From positions 9,375,501-9,439,500 of the forward strand of contig CM050656.1 in NCBI GenBank assembly GCA_027574665.1: 64,000 nucleotides of DNA, read 5' to 3'. Within the stretch, counting starts at the first letter, position 1. Every line of letters begins with the position of its first letter. The stretch is from Rhynochetos jubatus (taxonomy: Eukaryota; Chordata; Aves; Eurypygiformes; Rhynochetidae). The notes beneath the pieces are model-generated. The model was given only the letters and a program-made list of their open reading frames with translations. It did no database searches and was not told the DNA's origin. Positions 13,032-26,185 of this stretch are shown piece by piece. Made by a program: the position numbers and the translations under genes.

Positions 13032-16000
13032 AGTCCACTTACTGTGGCTTCCAGTGACAACTGCCTGATGGTGTTTAAGACATTACCTGTACAATTTCTT
13101 TGTGAACCAGTGCACTTTGGACTTAATAACCACTTCAGTTCAAGCCTGAAGTTTAGAGGCAACTGATGAAGACCTCTCCATCATGGTGTCTAATTTGGGT
13201 TCAGGTCCCAAGGAATATTTTGCCCTGATCTCACTAAAAGGCCCATCTGTACATCCCCTGCGTTACTGCAGGAAATCTTGTATTTCCTATCATTTTCTGC
13301 AGTCTCTTGGAAAATAGTCACAGTATTGCTGCAGACTCTCACCATGAGGACAGAGCAAAGTGTCTGGCTTACTAGCACAGTGAAACCATACATTGCTCCC
13401 TGCTGAGAGGACCTAAGTCACCCAGCTGTCCTCACTAACAATTAACAGAATAATCCTACAGGAGATCACTTAAAATTCCCCTCACTGCACTTATGAGACA
13501 GTCCTGCTGTAAACAGGAGCAGCATGCCCAGAGTCAACTCTCACTGCTTCACAACAAAGAACAGATTTGGTTTGAAAATAACAGCAGTAAGAACATCTAT
13601 GCTGCCAAATAGCTGAGCTCCCTGGTTCATTGTCAGATCATGATTCCTCAACTGTCTCTGCTGTTTCCCTTGGGATCCCTTTGGGAATGAACTAGCTAAT
13701 TCCTTCAGAGAAATCTCAGTGCCTCTCTAGAAGCAGCTTGTTCCAGCAACCCCTGCCATTAAGAAGGTAGGAGCATGCTGTCCAGCTCTCTGAACACTAT
13801 CACAGTGAAACATTATCCCTCATTTCAATCCCCATGATGTGAAACATATCCTTAATACAGAAACATGGCTACTGCCACAGGCTATGGCACAGCCTGCAGC
13901 TTTTTCCATGCAAAACTATCTGAAATAAATTTAGAAAAAAATGCTTCTTATATCTCAAAGCCATAGAGATGTTACATGTGTCTCAGAAGGGACCAAGAAA
14001 AGTACTGTGAAGCACAGGACAAAGTCCACTCACTTTGGAGAAGGCTGACTTTGAACTTTGTGAATGCAAACCACTTTATGTAGAGCCCGGAGTCACTCCT
14101 TGGAATGGAGGTTTTTAGAAGCAGACATGTAGCTGACAAAAAGCCTAGTAGGACCGTGATTCCACCAGTTTTGGTGCCTACTACTGGATTTCCCAGAAAC
14201 AACTCCCTGATGGAGAACAGATACAAGTTCACAGTTGCATGGGCATGCAATATGATGTTTAACCTGGCAGTACACCAGCTGCAAGAAGATAGAGAAAGCC
14301 TGAATCAGAGTGATGTTAGATAGGGTCTAACATGATTTGTGTGCTCCATGTTGTCATAGTATCTGCCTGGACAAAATCCTTTCTCTGAATTTCTTTGAAT
14401 TAACAGGGAGAATCTGAATCATTTCAGTGCTCTACATGACAGGTAAAGCCCAGGATGTTTCTGATCTTGAACTAAGCATTCAAAAGCCATCTTCAGTGTC
14501 TTTCTGAGACATGGCTGAAAGAACAACCTTTTAAAACTTGGAATTCAGCTCAAGTACTTGAACAAGATAAGTCTAAGTTTCTGTAGCTATGACAAATAGC
14601 CTAATACAATACACTTATCTGCTGTTATTGAGAAGGCATTAAAAACCTTCCTTTGGCCAAGTTAGTTATCCAAAGCAGTGGATGAGAAGGCAAAATGGCT
14701 CTTTGAGGACTAGTCTAAGGTTGTGAATGAAGAAAGCTGTACAAAAATCTGCATAGTGTTGTAGTCAAAAATGAGAAGAAACAGCCACCAGGAATTTGAG
14801 TAGATTGCTGTGCAGAGGAGGTCTCAACTCCGGCTCTCTGGATGCTGATTGAAGCATCAACAGTTTGAGTTCACTTTTAAAAATATGCATGATATGAAAA
14901 TGTGATCTCCGGCCACACCTGTTCTTCAGAACCAAAGAAATTAACATGTATTTCTAGGAGTAACAGAACTAATGAATCTTGGTTTCCTACAGATGAATGT
15001 CTAAGGGTAAATTTCTTTGCTGTCTAACAAGAGTAGGTTTGTGCTGTAAATTGTCTCATGTTACCCAGGCTCTGATTTCCATGACATTTCTAGCAGCTAT
15101 ATATTTTTGGAAACTGCACTCCTCTGTCATACTTGTGGTTAAAATAAATCAGCAGATTTTAACACTGTTGGGGCAGGAGGGAGGAGGGGGGATGACAGAG
15201 AGAAACAGCCATATGGAGCATGTAACGACATGTTTCTCACTTCCTTAGGAACCCAGTCCCAAAAGATAAAGATGGCAGAGCCCTACCACATTCTGCTCGA
15301 GTGGAGTTTTAATTGGCGAGCTGGATGTCAAGAAAATCCCCTTACTAAAGAAAAGTAAGGAAAACAGCTTATTGCTCTTCATGAGTCATCTCTATCCAGC
15401 CCTTTAAACTAGACAACAACTAACACCTTTGTTGGAGGTGGAATAAGAAAAAGATGAATTACTTCTTAAGATGCAAGTCAGATGATGAGGATAAAGTTTT
15501 AGAGTGGATAATTCCCCTTTTCAACACTGGATTCAGGCAAAATTAGTGGTTCTGAGTATGATCTAAGGTTTATCCATCAAGTAACTTCCTGGGGTTAAAC
15601 ATATTAGAGAATTGGAACAGTTAAGGAAAGGTTCTTGCATATACTTTCATAATCTGATTTATGTTCTCTTTCATCTCAGACTCCACCTCTTCAAAGCATC
15701 TTTTGAGTAACCTACTGAAAGTAGAGAAAAGGAATACGGGAGTCGGAATATTCCTGAAACTGTCATCGCAAGACACACATCAGTAATTTACCTGGCAATG
15801 CTTTCCTAGGGAGCATTTTGGTTTGGTGAGAAAAAAAATCCCAAAACCACGCACTCCCTCAAACAGTGAGGTTTTTATCAATAAGGTAACAATAAGTTAT
15901 ATATCAGAGGCTTGTTAACTAGCTCAGTGAAATTAGGATGGGACCTAAAGACCAGGCTGAATTTGCAAATTTTTTTTCAAGGACTACATTTCCTCAAATA

Positions 16001-17500
16001 AAGCAAAAGAAGACATCAAGAACAAGAAATTATTCCTGACATCGCAAAACAATTCTTAGCTTGATGTGAGGTGTGGATTGCTAAGTATTAATTGGTCAAG
16101 CACAACAATGGTTCCATAATTTTCTTCACATCATTTATTTCTTTCTTTTAACATTTTATGGTATCTGCCTGGGAATGCTGGACATTCACATGATATTTAG
16201 GAGAACTTGCTGTAGGGTTCTGTCTGATTTTTAAGTCTCTTTTCTTTTAAGACTCTAGTCTGGGTGAACCACTGAATCTCAGGGATTCTTTTGAGCACTG
16301 ATGCTACAGAAGAGCTTGCCTAGCTCTACCTCCTCATGGTTCAACTGCTTATCCCCAAGGTCAATCCTGACCCTGCAACTTCTTAAGCATTTTCTTTCCC
16401 TAATCAAAGGACGAAGCTTGGCACTGAAAAAAAGGAAACCAACACAGAAAGGTTTCACGTGGACCTTGTACACACTAGCACTTTAACCTCAAAACATCAA
16501 TATGATTACGTATTACAAGAAAGGCAAATTACCACACTGTTTCATCCTTTCCTGGGAAGTCCTTGGAAGAGTTAGTCAGTGTGCAAGGGGACAGGGCTGG
16601 TAGCAAAACAGATGTGCTCCTGCCTGTTATTATTTATCACTTAAATGATGCTTTGATCAGCCTCTGCAGGAATCACAAACTCCTGCCAGGAGGTTTCATT
16701 TCCACAGAAACCACCATCCCCAGCTCCTGTGTCAGCCAGCTCTCCTTGCAGTGCCTACCTCACCACTATTTGTTGTCAGCAGCGGATCACTTATGCCACT
16801 GACGTCTTGGTATCAGCCTTGTACTAACCCCTGCAGGGTCTATACATCAAGAGGAGCAGAAGGAAAGCAAAGATCAGCATTACAGTCAACAACCAACATG
16901 TGGACTATATTCAGAGTCTGTGTGTTGCACACTTTTTCCAATGTTGTTAAGTGCCCTTTCAGCTGCCATCTGAACCAGTCTGGATCCTGTCTCACAGCCA
17001 ATTCACTCCCTAACAGAAAGAAAAGACAAAAAGAGCTATAAGGGGATGAACGAGGAAATAGGAGCAAGAGTGAGGTACTGACTGATAAGGAAAGACATTT
17101 GCTTGCTCTGACCTGGCCATGGCTCAGAGGTAGGTGGGGGTCTTCCAGGGAAATTCCTGGGACTGCCTAGCTCATTTCTTAGAGCAAAGATGTCTGGTTA
17201 GGAATCAGCCTTTTTTAAGTTAAATATACTTGGTTATAGGACCATCTTTCCCCTCTCACAGAGAATCCTGCTGCTGGCTCTGTGCCACTGCCACACTTCA
17301 AATACAATCAAATACATTCTCAAATATCAACTTCTTCCATCTTCTGTCCTCCTGGGAGAAGTTCCCAATTGTTCAGCTCAACCTTACTGTTTTCCTATTC
17401 CCTTAGAAAGAGCTTGGGAAAGCAGCAACCATGCACAGCCTTCTGATGAGGTGAGATAATTTTGGTTCCAGGGAGATTTCAACAAAATCTCAGTTTATCG
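13032..17500. other. Non-coding unique sequence
   Basis: No gene or clear repeat was recognised. Short open frames occur in both directions, with the longest near 96 codons and no motifs. A G-rich purine patch with several short G runs lies near 15169-15191. Confidence 0.55.
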
Positions 17501-17970
17501 ATGGTTGGAGTGATTCCAGAGGATGCCATGAAGGTGATCAGAGGGCTGGAGTACCTCTGCTGTGGGGACACGCTGAGAGAGTTGGGCTTGTTCAGCCTGG
17601 AGAAGAGAAGGCTCTGGGGAGACCTTATTGCAGCCTTCCAGCACCTGAAGGGGTTTCCAAGAAAGCTGGGGGGGGCTTTTTACAAGTGCCTATAGTGACA
17701 GGACAAGGGGTAATGGGTTTAATTTGAAAGAGGGAAGATTTAGATCAGATGTAAGGAAGAAATTCTTCACAGAGAGAGTAGTGAGGCACTGGGACAGGTT
17801 GCCCAGAGAAGTTGTGGATGCCCCATCCCTGGAAGTGTTCAAGGCCAGGCTGGATGAGTCTTTGAGCAACCTGGTCTAGTGAAGGGAGTCCCTGCCCATG
17901 GCAGGGGGGTTCTAACTGGAAGGTCTTTAAGGTCCTTTCCAATCCAACCCATTCTATGATGCTATGAAAA
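17501..17970 (+). mobile_element. CR1 LINE, 3' portion with ORF2 end and 3' UTR
   Basis: About 470 bp run from a block equivalent to ORF2 residues IRGLEYLCCGDTLRELGLF to a complete 3' end, ATTCTATGATGCTATGAAAA at 17951-17970. It includes TGGATGCCCCATCCCTGGAA, the GAGCAACCTGGTCTAGTGAA block and CATGGCAGGGGGGTTCTAAC. It is 5' truncated. The ORF2 frame is broken: an 8-G run at 17668-17675 shifts it, and a stop follows about 20 bases later. The copy at 29746-30452 stays open through the same place. It belongs to a subfamily close to that copy, and it is not coding. Confidence 0.95.
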
Positions 17971-20900
17971 TGCCCCAGCTGTGTTTGACATCGGTGAAGC
18001 ACGGGCAGAAAGCGTTCTGCATTGACTTGTAACACTCATTTTGCCTGAGCTAGGCCTTATCCTGAAGCAGCTGTCCATGAATTTGACTGTGCTGTGAAGC
18101 ACAATCCTTCAATTGACTAAATGCATATTTACACAATGTTCACAAAACTGTTATGCTGAAAAAGATCTATCCTTTAATTATCCAGTGCAGTAAACCACCT
18201 TCGTTGGGATCCTGCCCAAGTTTATTTAAGAGAAGGGAAAAGTTATTATGAAAATTACCACAGCATTTTTTCCTTTTTGAAATGAAACATTCTTGTATCA
18301 ATGCATAAACCACAAGAATTATCATCAGTTTAATAGTTTCCTGCGGGTGAACTCTTTCAAGTTGAGCTGTCAGTTAGGAGCATGGGTGGGGAGCCCATTT
18401 GGAGGGAAAGCGAGAATAATTCCCTTTCACAACACTCCCTGAAGGCAGTCAAAGATTAGAATTACTCTGCTTCACCCTCCACATGTTGTGGGCAAGTCTC
18501 AGCCTTCTTCAGCAGCGTCAGCGTGTGCTGAGGAAATGCCATTCTTCGGCAGGTTGATAACTCTGAAAATAAGTACACCATGTTCTCTGATGTGCAGGTG
18601 AACAGAAAACATTACACCCCTGGAACTGTACTGCTGCCCCGAGTGCTGAATCCTTTGCATGACTCATCAAAAGCGGTGTTATGTGTGCAATGAAGATAAG
18701 GAGAAGGTCATAAAGCAATTGTTTTCTACATATGTTAGTGTTTGGGGTTTTTTAATGCAAGTTACGAGCATAAGCCAAAATGTGAAACCCTTCTAATTTT
18801 TTTTTTTTAAGAAAAGCTGCTTTTGTTAAATTGGATGCACATATAATCACTTTCTGCATTGCAAATTTTAATTGCAGGCATGTAATTGGCAACACAATAA
18901 ATTCTTGGTGGGAGGGAGAGAATGTGCTAGTGCGATGGGATATATACCCTTTATCTTCCAGTGTGAAAAATTACTCTCTTCTGATGAAGGCACTGTATGC
19001 TTGGGACCTCAGATAGCCAAAATCTCTTCCAGCAGTGGCCACATGGTCTTTCTCTACCTTGCAAAGACCCTCATCTCCCGTCTATCAGAAGTGGCTTCTA
19101 ATTTTGTCTAGAACTCACTGGCATTTTTCATTCCAAACACATGGATTTTCTCTAAATACTTGTAAAAAAGAAAATATTTAGTAAGTGTTTTTATTGAAAA
19201 ACAGTGGCTGAATTCAGGCCTTTGTAATTATTTTTAAACTTCAAACATACATTTCAGCTTTGAAGATGTTTCAGCACTGGCACTGCTTCTTTTATTTTTA
19301 CAGGGGATCTGGACATAAATGAACATTTTCTCATGCTTTCTCATAAAAAGTAAATGCCAGGTAAATTTTCATGCCACTAGAAGTGAAGGTGCCTGATTTC
19401 CAGGTTGCCCAGTTTCAGAGATATCAGTGGAGTTGATGTTAATTATCTGAAATCATTAGCCCACTTTTTAAGATGTCCATCTGAACTTGCCCATTTTTTA
19501 TAGTACCACTGTGACAATAGTGTTCCCCATTGTAACTCATGTTGTCATTTCACAAATATGTTCCATGGTGTTTGAAAGAGAGATACAGGAGGAAAGAAAG
19601 AAAAAATATTTCATTAAAAATCAAACCCAAATAATGCTCTATAAGCTCGGACAAATCAGAATGAATGATACATGGAGTGAACATATGGGAGGAAACAACA
19701 CAATGTTAATACAAGATAACCTCATGATTCAGTATTTCTCTTCTTTTGTGTTGGATCAGGAATTTGGTTTGTGTTGCCTGGGGTCCCATGATGCTGGGGT
19801 CCTTTCTTCTGATGAATTTCATAGATGTCCAGCCTCTCTCCTCTCCCACATGCATTACCATGGTAGCCAAATGCCTCTTCAAAGCATACAGCATGTACAG
19901 AATAGTCTGCCTATCCCTGTCCCTGACACACAGGATAACCTTAGGTGAAAATTCACCCACTGACTGTACCTTAGCTTCTCAAGGGCTTAATATACCTACA
20001 CGGAAGGTTAAGTTGTGGGGTAGTTGAAGTTTAAAGAAGTTCTGAGTTCCTTTGATGGCAGGATGATAACTGAACCTGCATTTGAAATCAATTTTCAGAT
20101 GTCTTTTTGCTAACCCTACTTTCTACTTCTCTATTCTCTATGATATAAACAGGGCTTTCCTTTTCCTCTCTGTAATAAAAAGGCAAAATAAAAGGCGCTT
20201 TGGTAGACTGTCTCATCGGCACCATAGCATCTTACTTTAATTAACAATGCAAATTCAGAATAATCGCGAATCTTTACCCATTACTTAGACTAAAGCATTA
20301 CCATGACCAAATGCAATTTAAATTATTATTGCTGTAGAAGTAGCTCTGCTCTGGCTTGGTAGGAACAGGGACAGAGATATGTATTGTTTCTTTTTTATTA
20401 GACAGAAGCTTTCAACCTCTTCTGTTTGAGGACCCTGAACATTTTTCCAGTAAGGACGAAGAATGTTTAGAAAATTCACGTGTGGGGTCCTGTATCACAA
20501 GGTACAGCTTGATTTTGCTCTGCGTTTTTTTAGGGTTTTTTTGCTTCACAGGTCAAAAATCGCTGACCTACATGGCACAAACCCTCAAGGTTCAAGCCTG
20601 TACCATCCTATGGAGTGTGATGCCAAGACATCAATTTCTATTGTTGGAAGTGGACTGAGCATCACTTTGATGGGTGAAAACTATGCCAAATAGTACTTCA
20701 GACCTCCAAAACCTGGTGGCTGCAAACATTTATCACTGGGTATTGCTGTATTCCTTCTGTTTTGGTGGATTATGAGCTGCATCTTTCAGACAGGAGCACC
20801 ATAGGGAAGGTAGCTGTCTGCAGCTGAAGATATTGGTGTTTTCAGGGGGTTTTTTTATCCTTTCAGGTCAGCAAATTTGAGTTCTATCAGTGAAATCCTG

Positions 20901-22621
20901 TCATCTGCAGACAGTGAGACAAAATTAGATTTCCCCTTCTCACTCATTAAGCCGTGGTCCAACACTCTGGCATTGGAGCAGATACAGAAGACTATTTAAT
21001 TGTTAATGAGTTTGGCATGTTTAAGAGAGAGGTTGAAGTTTGTAACAGGGAATGGAAAGCCCCATCATATAGTTGTTCACATGCAGGTAACACTCAGTAC
21101 ACCAGGTCTATGAACTGCACCAAATTTTCTGCTCTATTGGCTGAATTTCCTACTCTTCCACTCATAAAGACATATTTCTAAAATTGTGTATGTCACAATC
21201 TGTGTCCCTCTTTCAGTTATCTCCTTTCACCACGGCAAGCCAGGCCATTAAGCAGTCAAAGGAAAGCTGTCTCTAGATGAATGAAGGTGCTGAGTATTAC
21301 AGGCTTCTGTTTTAAGAACTCCTTTCCAGGTAGACGAATACACATTTTATGTACAGACCTAAACACATTTATTCCTGCTTCTGCCCCTCAGCAGTCCTTC
21401 ATAGAGAGCCTCCAGCACATCTCAGACCTAATGTGCATCCTCCAGAGAAGATGTTTGGCTGCCCTCAGCAACACTACAATCCTCTTTCACCTCTCCTATT
21501 TCTGTTGCTCTTCAAGAAATTCTGGGTCAGGACTTGAAAGACTGTAAGTGCTTCTCTGTCAAGCAAAGTCCAGAAACTCACATTTTGGGTTTATGAGCCT
21601 GTGCTATTCCACAGAGCTGCCTAATTCTGCTGGCATGAAGTCAGTGATAAAACCATCATTGGCTTCCACAGAAGCTAACTCAGGCCAAAGCAGGGAGCAA
21701 GGCGCACTTGAAAATTTCACCTGCAAGGTCTTCTGGCCATCAAGAGTATATGGCAGCACTTCACCCCTGTCTGGTTGCCATGTGTGAGGCTGGGGTTGGA
21801 ACTGGTTTTACTCTGACTCACTTTTTCCATATAGCTTCCCTTAAAACAGAGTACTATTACAGAATTTACAAAAGTTTTGCAGATAAAAAAAAAACCCAAA
21901 CAAATGCATGATGAGAAACAAAATACTGCACAGATGATTCATAATGAGGTCGAAACAGCAGAAACTTCCCTATCAGCCTAAATAATGGGAAACATTCAGT
22001 TTAATTGAGGTCTCTTCTTTTAGATGCTGCAGGCAAACAGTGGTATCTGGTTATTGTTAGTGATGAGAGAAGGGTGGGGAGGGGCTGGGAGTCTCAAAGC
22101 GACTCCAGAAAGCATCCAGGAGACAGGATCTCTCCAGCAGCCAGTTGCTCAGATCCTGCTCTGCGGGCTGGACAGCACAGTATGCAGACAGCTTTCTCTG
22201 GCTTGGGCTCCTTCCAAGATCAAAAATTGAATCCACCTGAGGTAAATGGACTCACAAATCACCTTATCTCACATGACATGATGGACAGATGTTTTCCTGT
22301 TACACTGAACTGCACAAAAAGGACATGTTTTCCTCAGGTCAGGTTCACAGGTTAATGCCTGGCACATGGAGCTGCCTTTCTTGTGGGGAGAAACCAAAGA
22401 GCAGACACGATGGGCTGGGCAATAAGTCAGGAGTGGCAGAAACCAACAAGACAGTCCCAAACGTGAAAACAGCAACAAGCCACCCCTGAAAATATTCCTT
22501 ACGCTGTCTCATTTGGACTATAAGGGAAGCAGGACATGTCTGTTGATAGGGGTTCATACAGCAAGGAGCACAGTATGAAAACCAAAGTCCATCTGCCTTG
22601 TGACCACACGCAAACTACACA
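17971..22621. other. Non-coding unique sequence with possible regulatory elements
   Basis: No gene was recognised. The longest frame (19487-19948, plus, 153 codons) has low-complexity, Met- and Ser-rich composition and no family motif. The stretch near 20170-20345 is AT-rich with several homeobox/POU-type sites and is listed separately. The stretch 18180-18370 is similarly AT-rich without repeats. Confidence 0.5.
20170..20345. promoter_or_regulatory. Candidate non-coding regulatory element (octamer and homeobox-type sites)
   Basis: TTAATTAA lies at 20237-20244 and an exact octamer ATGCAAAT at 20247-20254, only 2 bp apart. Close by are further TTAAATTATTATT and AATAATCGCG strings, in a stretch free of recognisable repeats and of open frames. 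POU factors bind ATGCAAAT, and homeodomain proteins bind TAAT cores. That this stretch is an enhancer is inference only: such sites also arise by chance in AT-rich DNA. Cross-species conservation would decide it. Confidence 0.25.
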
Positions 22622-22710
22622 AATAGAATCACAGAATTGTCCGGGTTGGAAGGGACCTTAAAGATCATCTAGTTCCAACCCCCCCTGCCGTGGGCAGGGA
22701 CACCCTCCAA
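22622..22710 (-). mobile_element. CR1 LINE, short 3' tail fragment
   Basis: The plus strand reads TAGAATCACAGAATTGT, then GGTTGGAAGGGACCTTAAAG, ATCATCTAGTTCCAACCCCC, and ends in GGGCAGGGACACCCTCCA. This is the antisense of about 90 bp of a CR1 3' UTR. It is an extreme 5' truncation with no coding content. A TTCTATGATATGAA string at about 22724-22737 resembles the opposite-strand tail, but it is too short to call a second copy. Confidence 0.92.
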
Positions 22711-25237
22711 TATGCTTTCCCATGTTCTATGATATGAATTGCCACACGTAAAAGAAGAGGACTTCCGAAGCCAGATGAGCACAGCTGGGTTTACAGCACT
22801 TGAGAAAGAAGTAGACATAAGTAGACCAAGACATAATGATGCTTGTAGTTGCTATTGTGCCCACTGAGTAGCTGCTACTGCCACCCAGAGTCTGCTACTC
22901 AGCCTCTGGAGCACAGGGGTTAGGATTGCATTAGGATTTCCTCCTGCAAGGACACATCAGACCTGGTTCCTACAGTATGGCAGTGACTGGCATCCAGTCT
23001 TCATCCCCCAGTTAGCAAATTGTCTTCTAGAAGCTCAAAAATACACCTGCCACAGTAAAGCACAAAGGTTTTACATTAGTAATTTTGGTGTGCCTTTTTA
23101 ACTGCAGGGGATATTCCCATCAGCAAAAGGTAGCCCCTAATGTGACATCTCTACAGTTTCCCTTTTAATCCTCCTAGGAGAGAGCTCTGGTAAGCAATGT
23201 TAAATATTTAAATTATTGCTGTCTTTAACTCTTCCCTCTTCAGTGATTAAAGGCAGCACCTATGTAAACAAGCTCCCTAAATGTGGTGATGTGTTTGAGT
23301 CCCCTGAATTGTCCTCCTCCCTTATATTTCATCCCACACCAAAATGCTATGGGACACTAGGAGCTTCCTCACCCACAGAACTCAAGGCGAAACCTTAGTG
23401 ATAGTCATGATCTGAGGATATTCAGTGTCTTCCAGGGCAGGAGCTCATTTTGCTTTCTCTGTAGATTTATGGTCAGGACTATAAACTGGCAGATCACCGT
23501 TATAAAGTTCCTGATGATGAACTAGGGGACTGAACATGCTTCTAACACTTTTATCAAAACTTTGAATTGGCATTATATGTTGTCCAGCTTCGTGGGCTCA
23601 GACAAAGCTGTTTTGTTGGACAATCAGCATTACATGAAATATTGCTGAGTGCAGAGCAATAGCTGGCACCAGACCAACTGAAGCAAGGATTTGCAGACAC
23701 AACTTGATATTCCCTTACCTATTTTCACATATAGAAATCCTTGTGTTTCTGCAAATGCCAATGCCCATCAACTATAGATTTGAAAGAAGGATCCCTGAAC
23801 ATTTTGGTATAGAGCCCTCACAGAGAAAAGATGTTTCTAAAGCCTTGAAAAACAAGGCAGCCTAAGCCAAAATAGCTGAAGAATTTGGAGAATTTTTTAT
23901 CCTCCCTGTTGATGTGATGATAAAACTGTTGGTACAAATGTCTCCAAACAATACAGAGCATGGCACTTGAGCAAACCAGCATCTATTGCTTCTCTGGCTA
24001 TCTTCAACAAGGGCACCACTCAGATCCTTCTGGGTGTGGATCTGGGAGCAAGCTAATGTGTATGCAGTGTGACTGTCTGGGCAAAGAAGACCCTGGAAGA
24101 AAACAAGGAGCAAAATAGCTTGCCAGGGGAGAGAGACAACTGGGAAAGCTGACCTTCATGGAAAGCTTTGTAGAACAACAGGGTGACATTACTAGCTTGA
24201 AACCAACCTTCACCACACAAAAGAATGCTAAACTTAACAAAACCATCCCATCTTTATCCAAAGAGGAACTCCACTAATAAAAGGTTTCAAAAAACTCACC
24301 CTATAAAACCATTAATGGTTAAATTTTAGAGATATTGAAAACATTTTTTAGGATTTTTTTTCTCCTTAGGTATATTTTCCAGGAAAAAGAGAAGGTAAAA
24401 GATTTATTTTGACTGTCTAATAGATCTTCTCTCTGAAATGTTGAGAAGATCTACCTCAGTTTTGAATTTTATGGTGGAATTCAACAATGCTTTATGGATT
24501 TATGTAATTACTGTATTTTATATTTGTTCAATATTTTACATTTATATTGGCACAGAGGTTTTGCTAATAGTATGTGGAGACTGAATCACCAAATACCTTT
24601 ACCCTGCACCCTGCATATAGGAAGTTCTTGAATTAAGTAAAAGGAAGACATATTTTGAATGGCTAATTTATAAATTCCCAACAAAATGCAGGTTTTGGCT
24701 AGTTATTGCTAAATTTTCTGGAAGTGCTCAGAAGAGAACCCATATCAGTAGTACTCTATGCTAGCTGTGTCATATTACACTACCCAGGTAAGTTTAAAAT
24801 CTTACCAGAACAATCTGTAACTTCTAGTATCACACAGTACACTAATTTGCCAGAGAGGGAGAGAAACACAATCTGAAAAATTATAAGGTTCATTAAAATT
24901 CAAACTGAAATGTCATTTCCAAAAGAATAAAAAAGGTAAAACATGCCATTCAAAAAATTGCCCAGGTTGAGTCCATTTCCTCCTTCCTGAAGAGAATTGT
25001 TCTTTTTTAAATTGTTATAGAACAGTTTATAATAACCTCAAATATTACTATTTTTTTGTGGAACAACAGTTTTCCTTGTGAATCAATGGCAATGATTTTA
25101 GAGCAATTACTTGATTTCTTGAGGGCTGAAACAGAGTAATTATTTTCCTGATTTTCATTTACGCTAGTATGCATTCAAGCAGATAGTGAACATTTTCAAG
25201 GTCAAAATCAGAAGTTGTCTTAGCACTTTCCTGCTTT

Positions 25238-25378
25238 CAGATTAAGCACATGCTTAAGTGCTTTGCTAGACTGAGACCTGACACCTGTTTAAATCAAAAC
25301 ATAACTCCATTGAACTCAGTGGTGTTGCATCTGTATATAAGCAATATATGTGAGGAGAAAATGAGACCCACATGGTTT
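25238..25378. repeat. Ancient amniote interspersed repeat remnant
   Basis: The string AAGCACATGCTTAAGTGCTT is followed by TTGCTAGACTGAGACCTG, then by ATAACTCCATTGAACTCAGT. I recognise this style (AGCACATGCTTAAGTGCTTTGCTG and CTCCATTGAAGTCAATGG) from old interspersed repeats that are frequent in turtles and crocodilians and survive as relics in birds. I cannot name the family by eye. The copy is degenerate and non-coding. Confidence 0.45.
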
Positions 25379-25827
25379 TCAAAATATCACAGCAAAATGT
25401 TGAACTAGTGTTGTGGATTAAAAGAAGGCCCAAAACTCACGGAACTATTGTTATTTTAGTTGACAGTGCTGTATTTATCTCGTATATATCCTGTCTGTTT
25501 ATCATATATTTAAGATAGCATCAATTTAGACCAGCTAAGACTTTGACCCTAAGAGTGAATTTTAAATGTGTTATGCATTCCAGAAACCAAATCTTGAGAA
25601 TTACACTCCTTTAATCAGGGAAGAGAAGTGACATCATATGCTTATGACAGCACAACTCAAATTTCAAATATTGTACTGCCAGGAGTAATCCAGCTGAGTG
25701 CACAAATAAAATCTTCAGCACTGAAGAAAACATCTGAGCAAAACATGAGGATACTGCCTATGAAGAAGATGATGATGACATTCATTAAATGAACTATTTC
25801 TTTCTAGAAAAATATAATGAGGCATTG

Positions 25828-25861
25828 CACATGCACACAGTATACACATGCACACAGTATA
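25828..25861 (+). repeat. 17-bp perfect tandem duplication
   Basis: The unit CACATGCACACAGTATA occurs exactly twice, at 25828-25844 and 25845-25861. A two-copy minisatellite, probably polymorphic or recent, because the copies are identical. Confidence 0.9.
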
Positions 25862-26185
25862 GCTACACTGTGATTGTGAAAGTAAGAGAGATAGTGTACC
25901 TTGGACTGAGCTCCATAGTCCCCAGCTAGATCATCAGCGGACATGTTTAGCTATAGACTAGAAAAAGCTGTTTCCGTGACCCCCCTACAGACAGATCTTC
26001 ACTGTCATCTGATAGAATTTGAAGATAAATGTCAGTCCTGACACTGCTTCTATTGCATGTGTTGTACTGTACTTCTTCAAACTACTTGTAAGGGCTCACT
26101 GAACGGACTAGTATATCATCTCTGCAGGCTATGAAAAAAAAGGTCATTTTCTTCTTGAAAAAGGTGTGCTTCTACTTTGACCTGT

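Larger units (their letters stand above)
22711..26185. other. Non-coding unique sequence with an old repeat
   Basis: No gene was recognised. The stretch is AT-rich, especially 24300-25250. It holds an ancient amniote-type repeat at about 25238-25378 and a 17-bp tandem duplication at 25828-25861. Open frames are under 90 codons. Confidence 0.55.

Noticed and set aside
15169-15191. G-quadruplex motif in the purine patch
   Set aside because: The G runs are uneven (4, 2, 3, 2 and 6) and do not give four clean tracts of three or more with normal loops.
19487-19948. 153-codon plus-strand open frame as a gene
   Set aside because: No family motif, no signal or membrane pattern that holds, several overlapping frames on both strands, and it sits in AT-rich unique sequence. 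Chance is the simpler reading.
22724-22737. Second, opposite-strand CR1 tail (TTCTATGATATGAA) next to 22622-22710
   Set aside because: Too short, and lacking the diagnostic GGTCCCTTCCAACC block.
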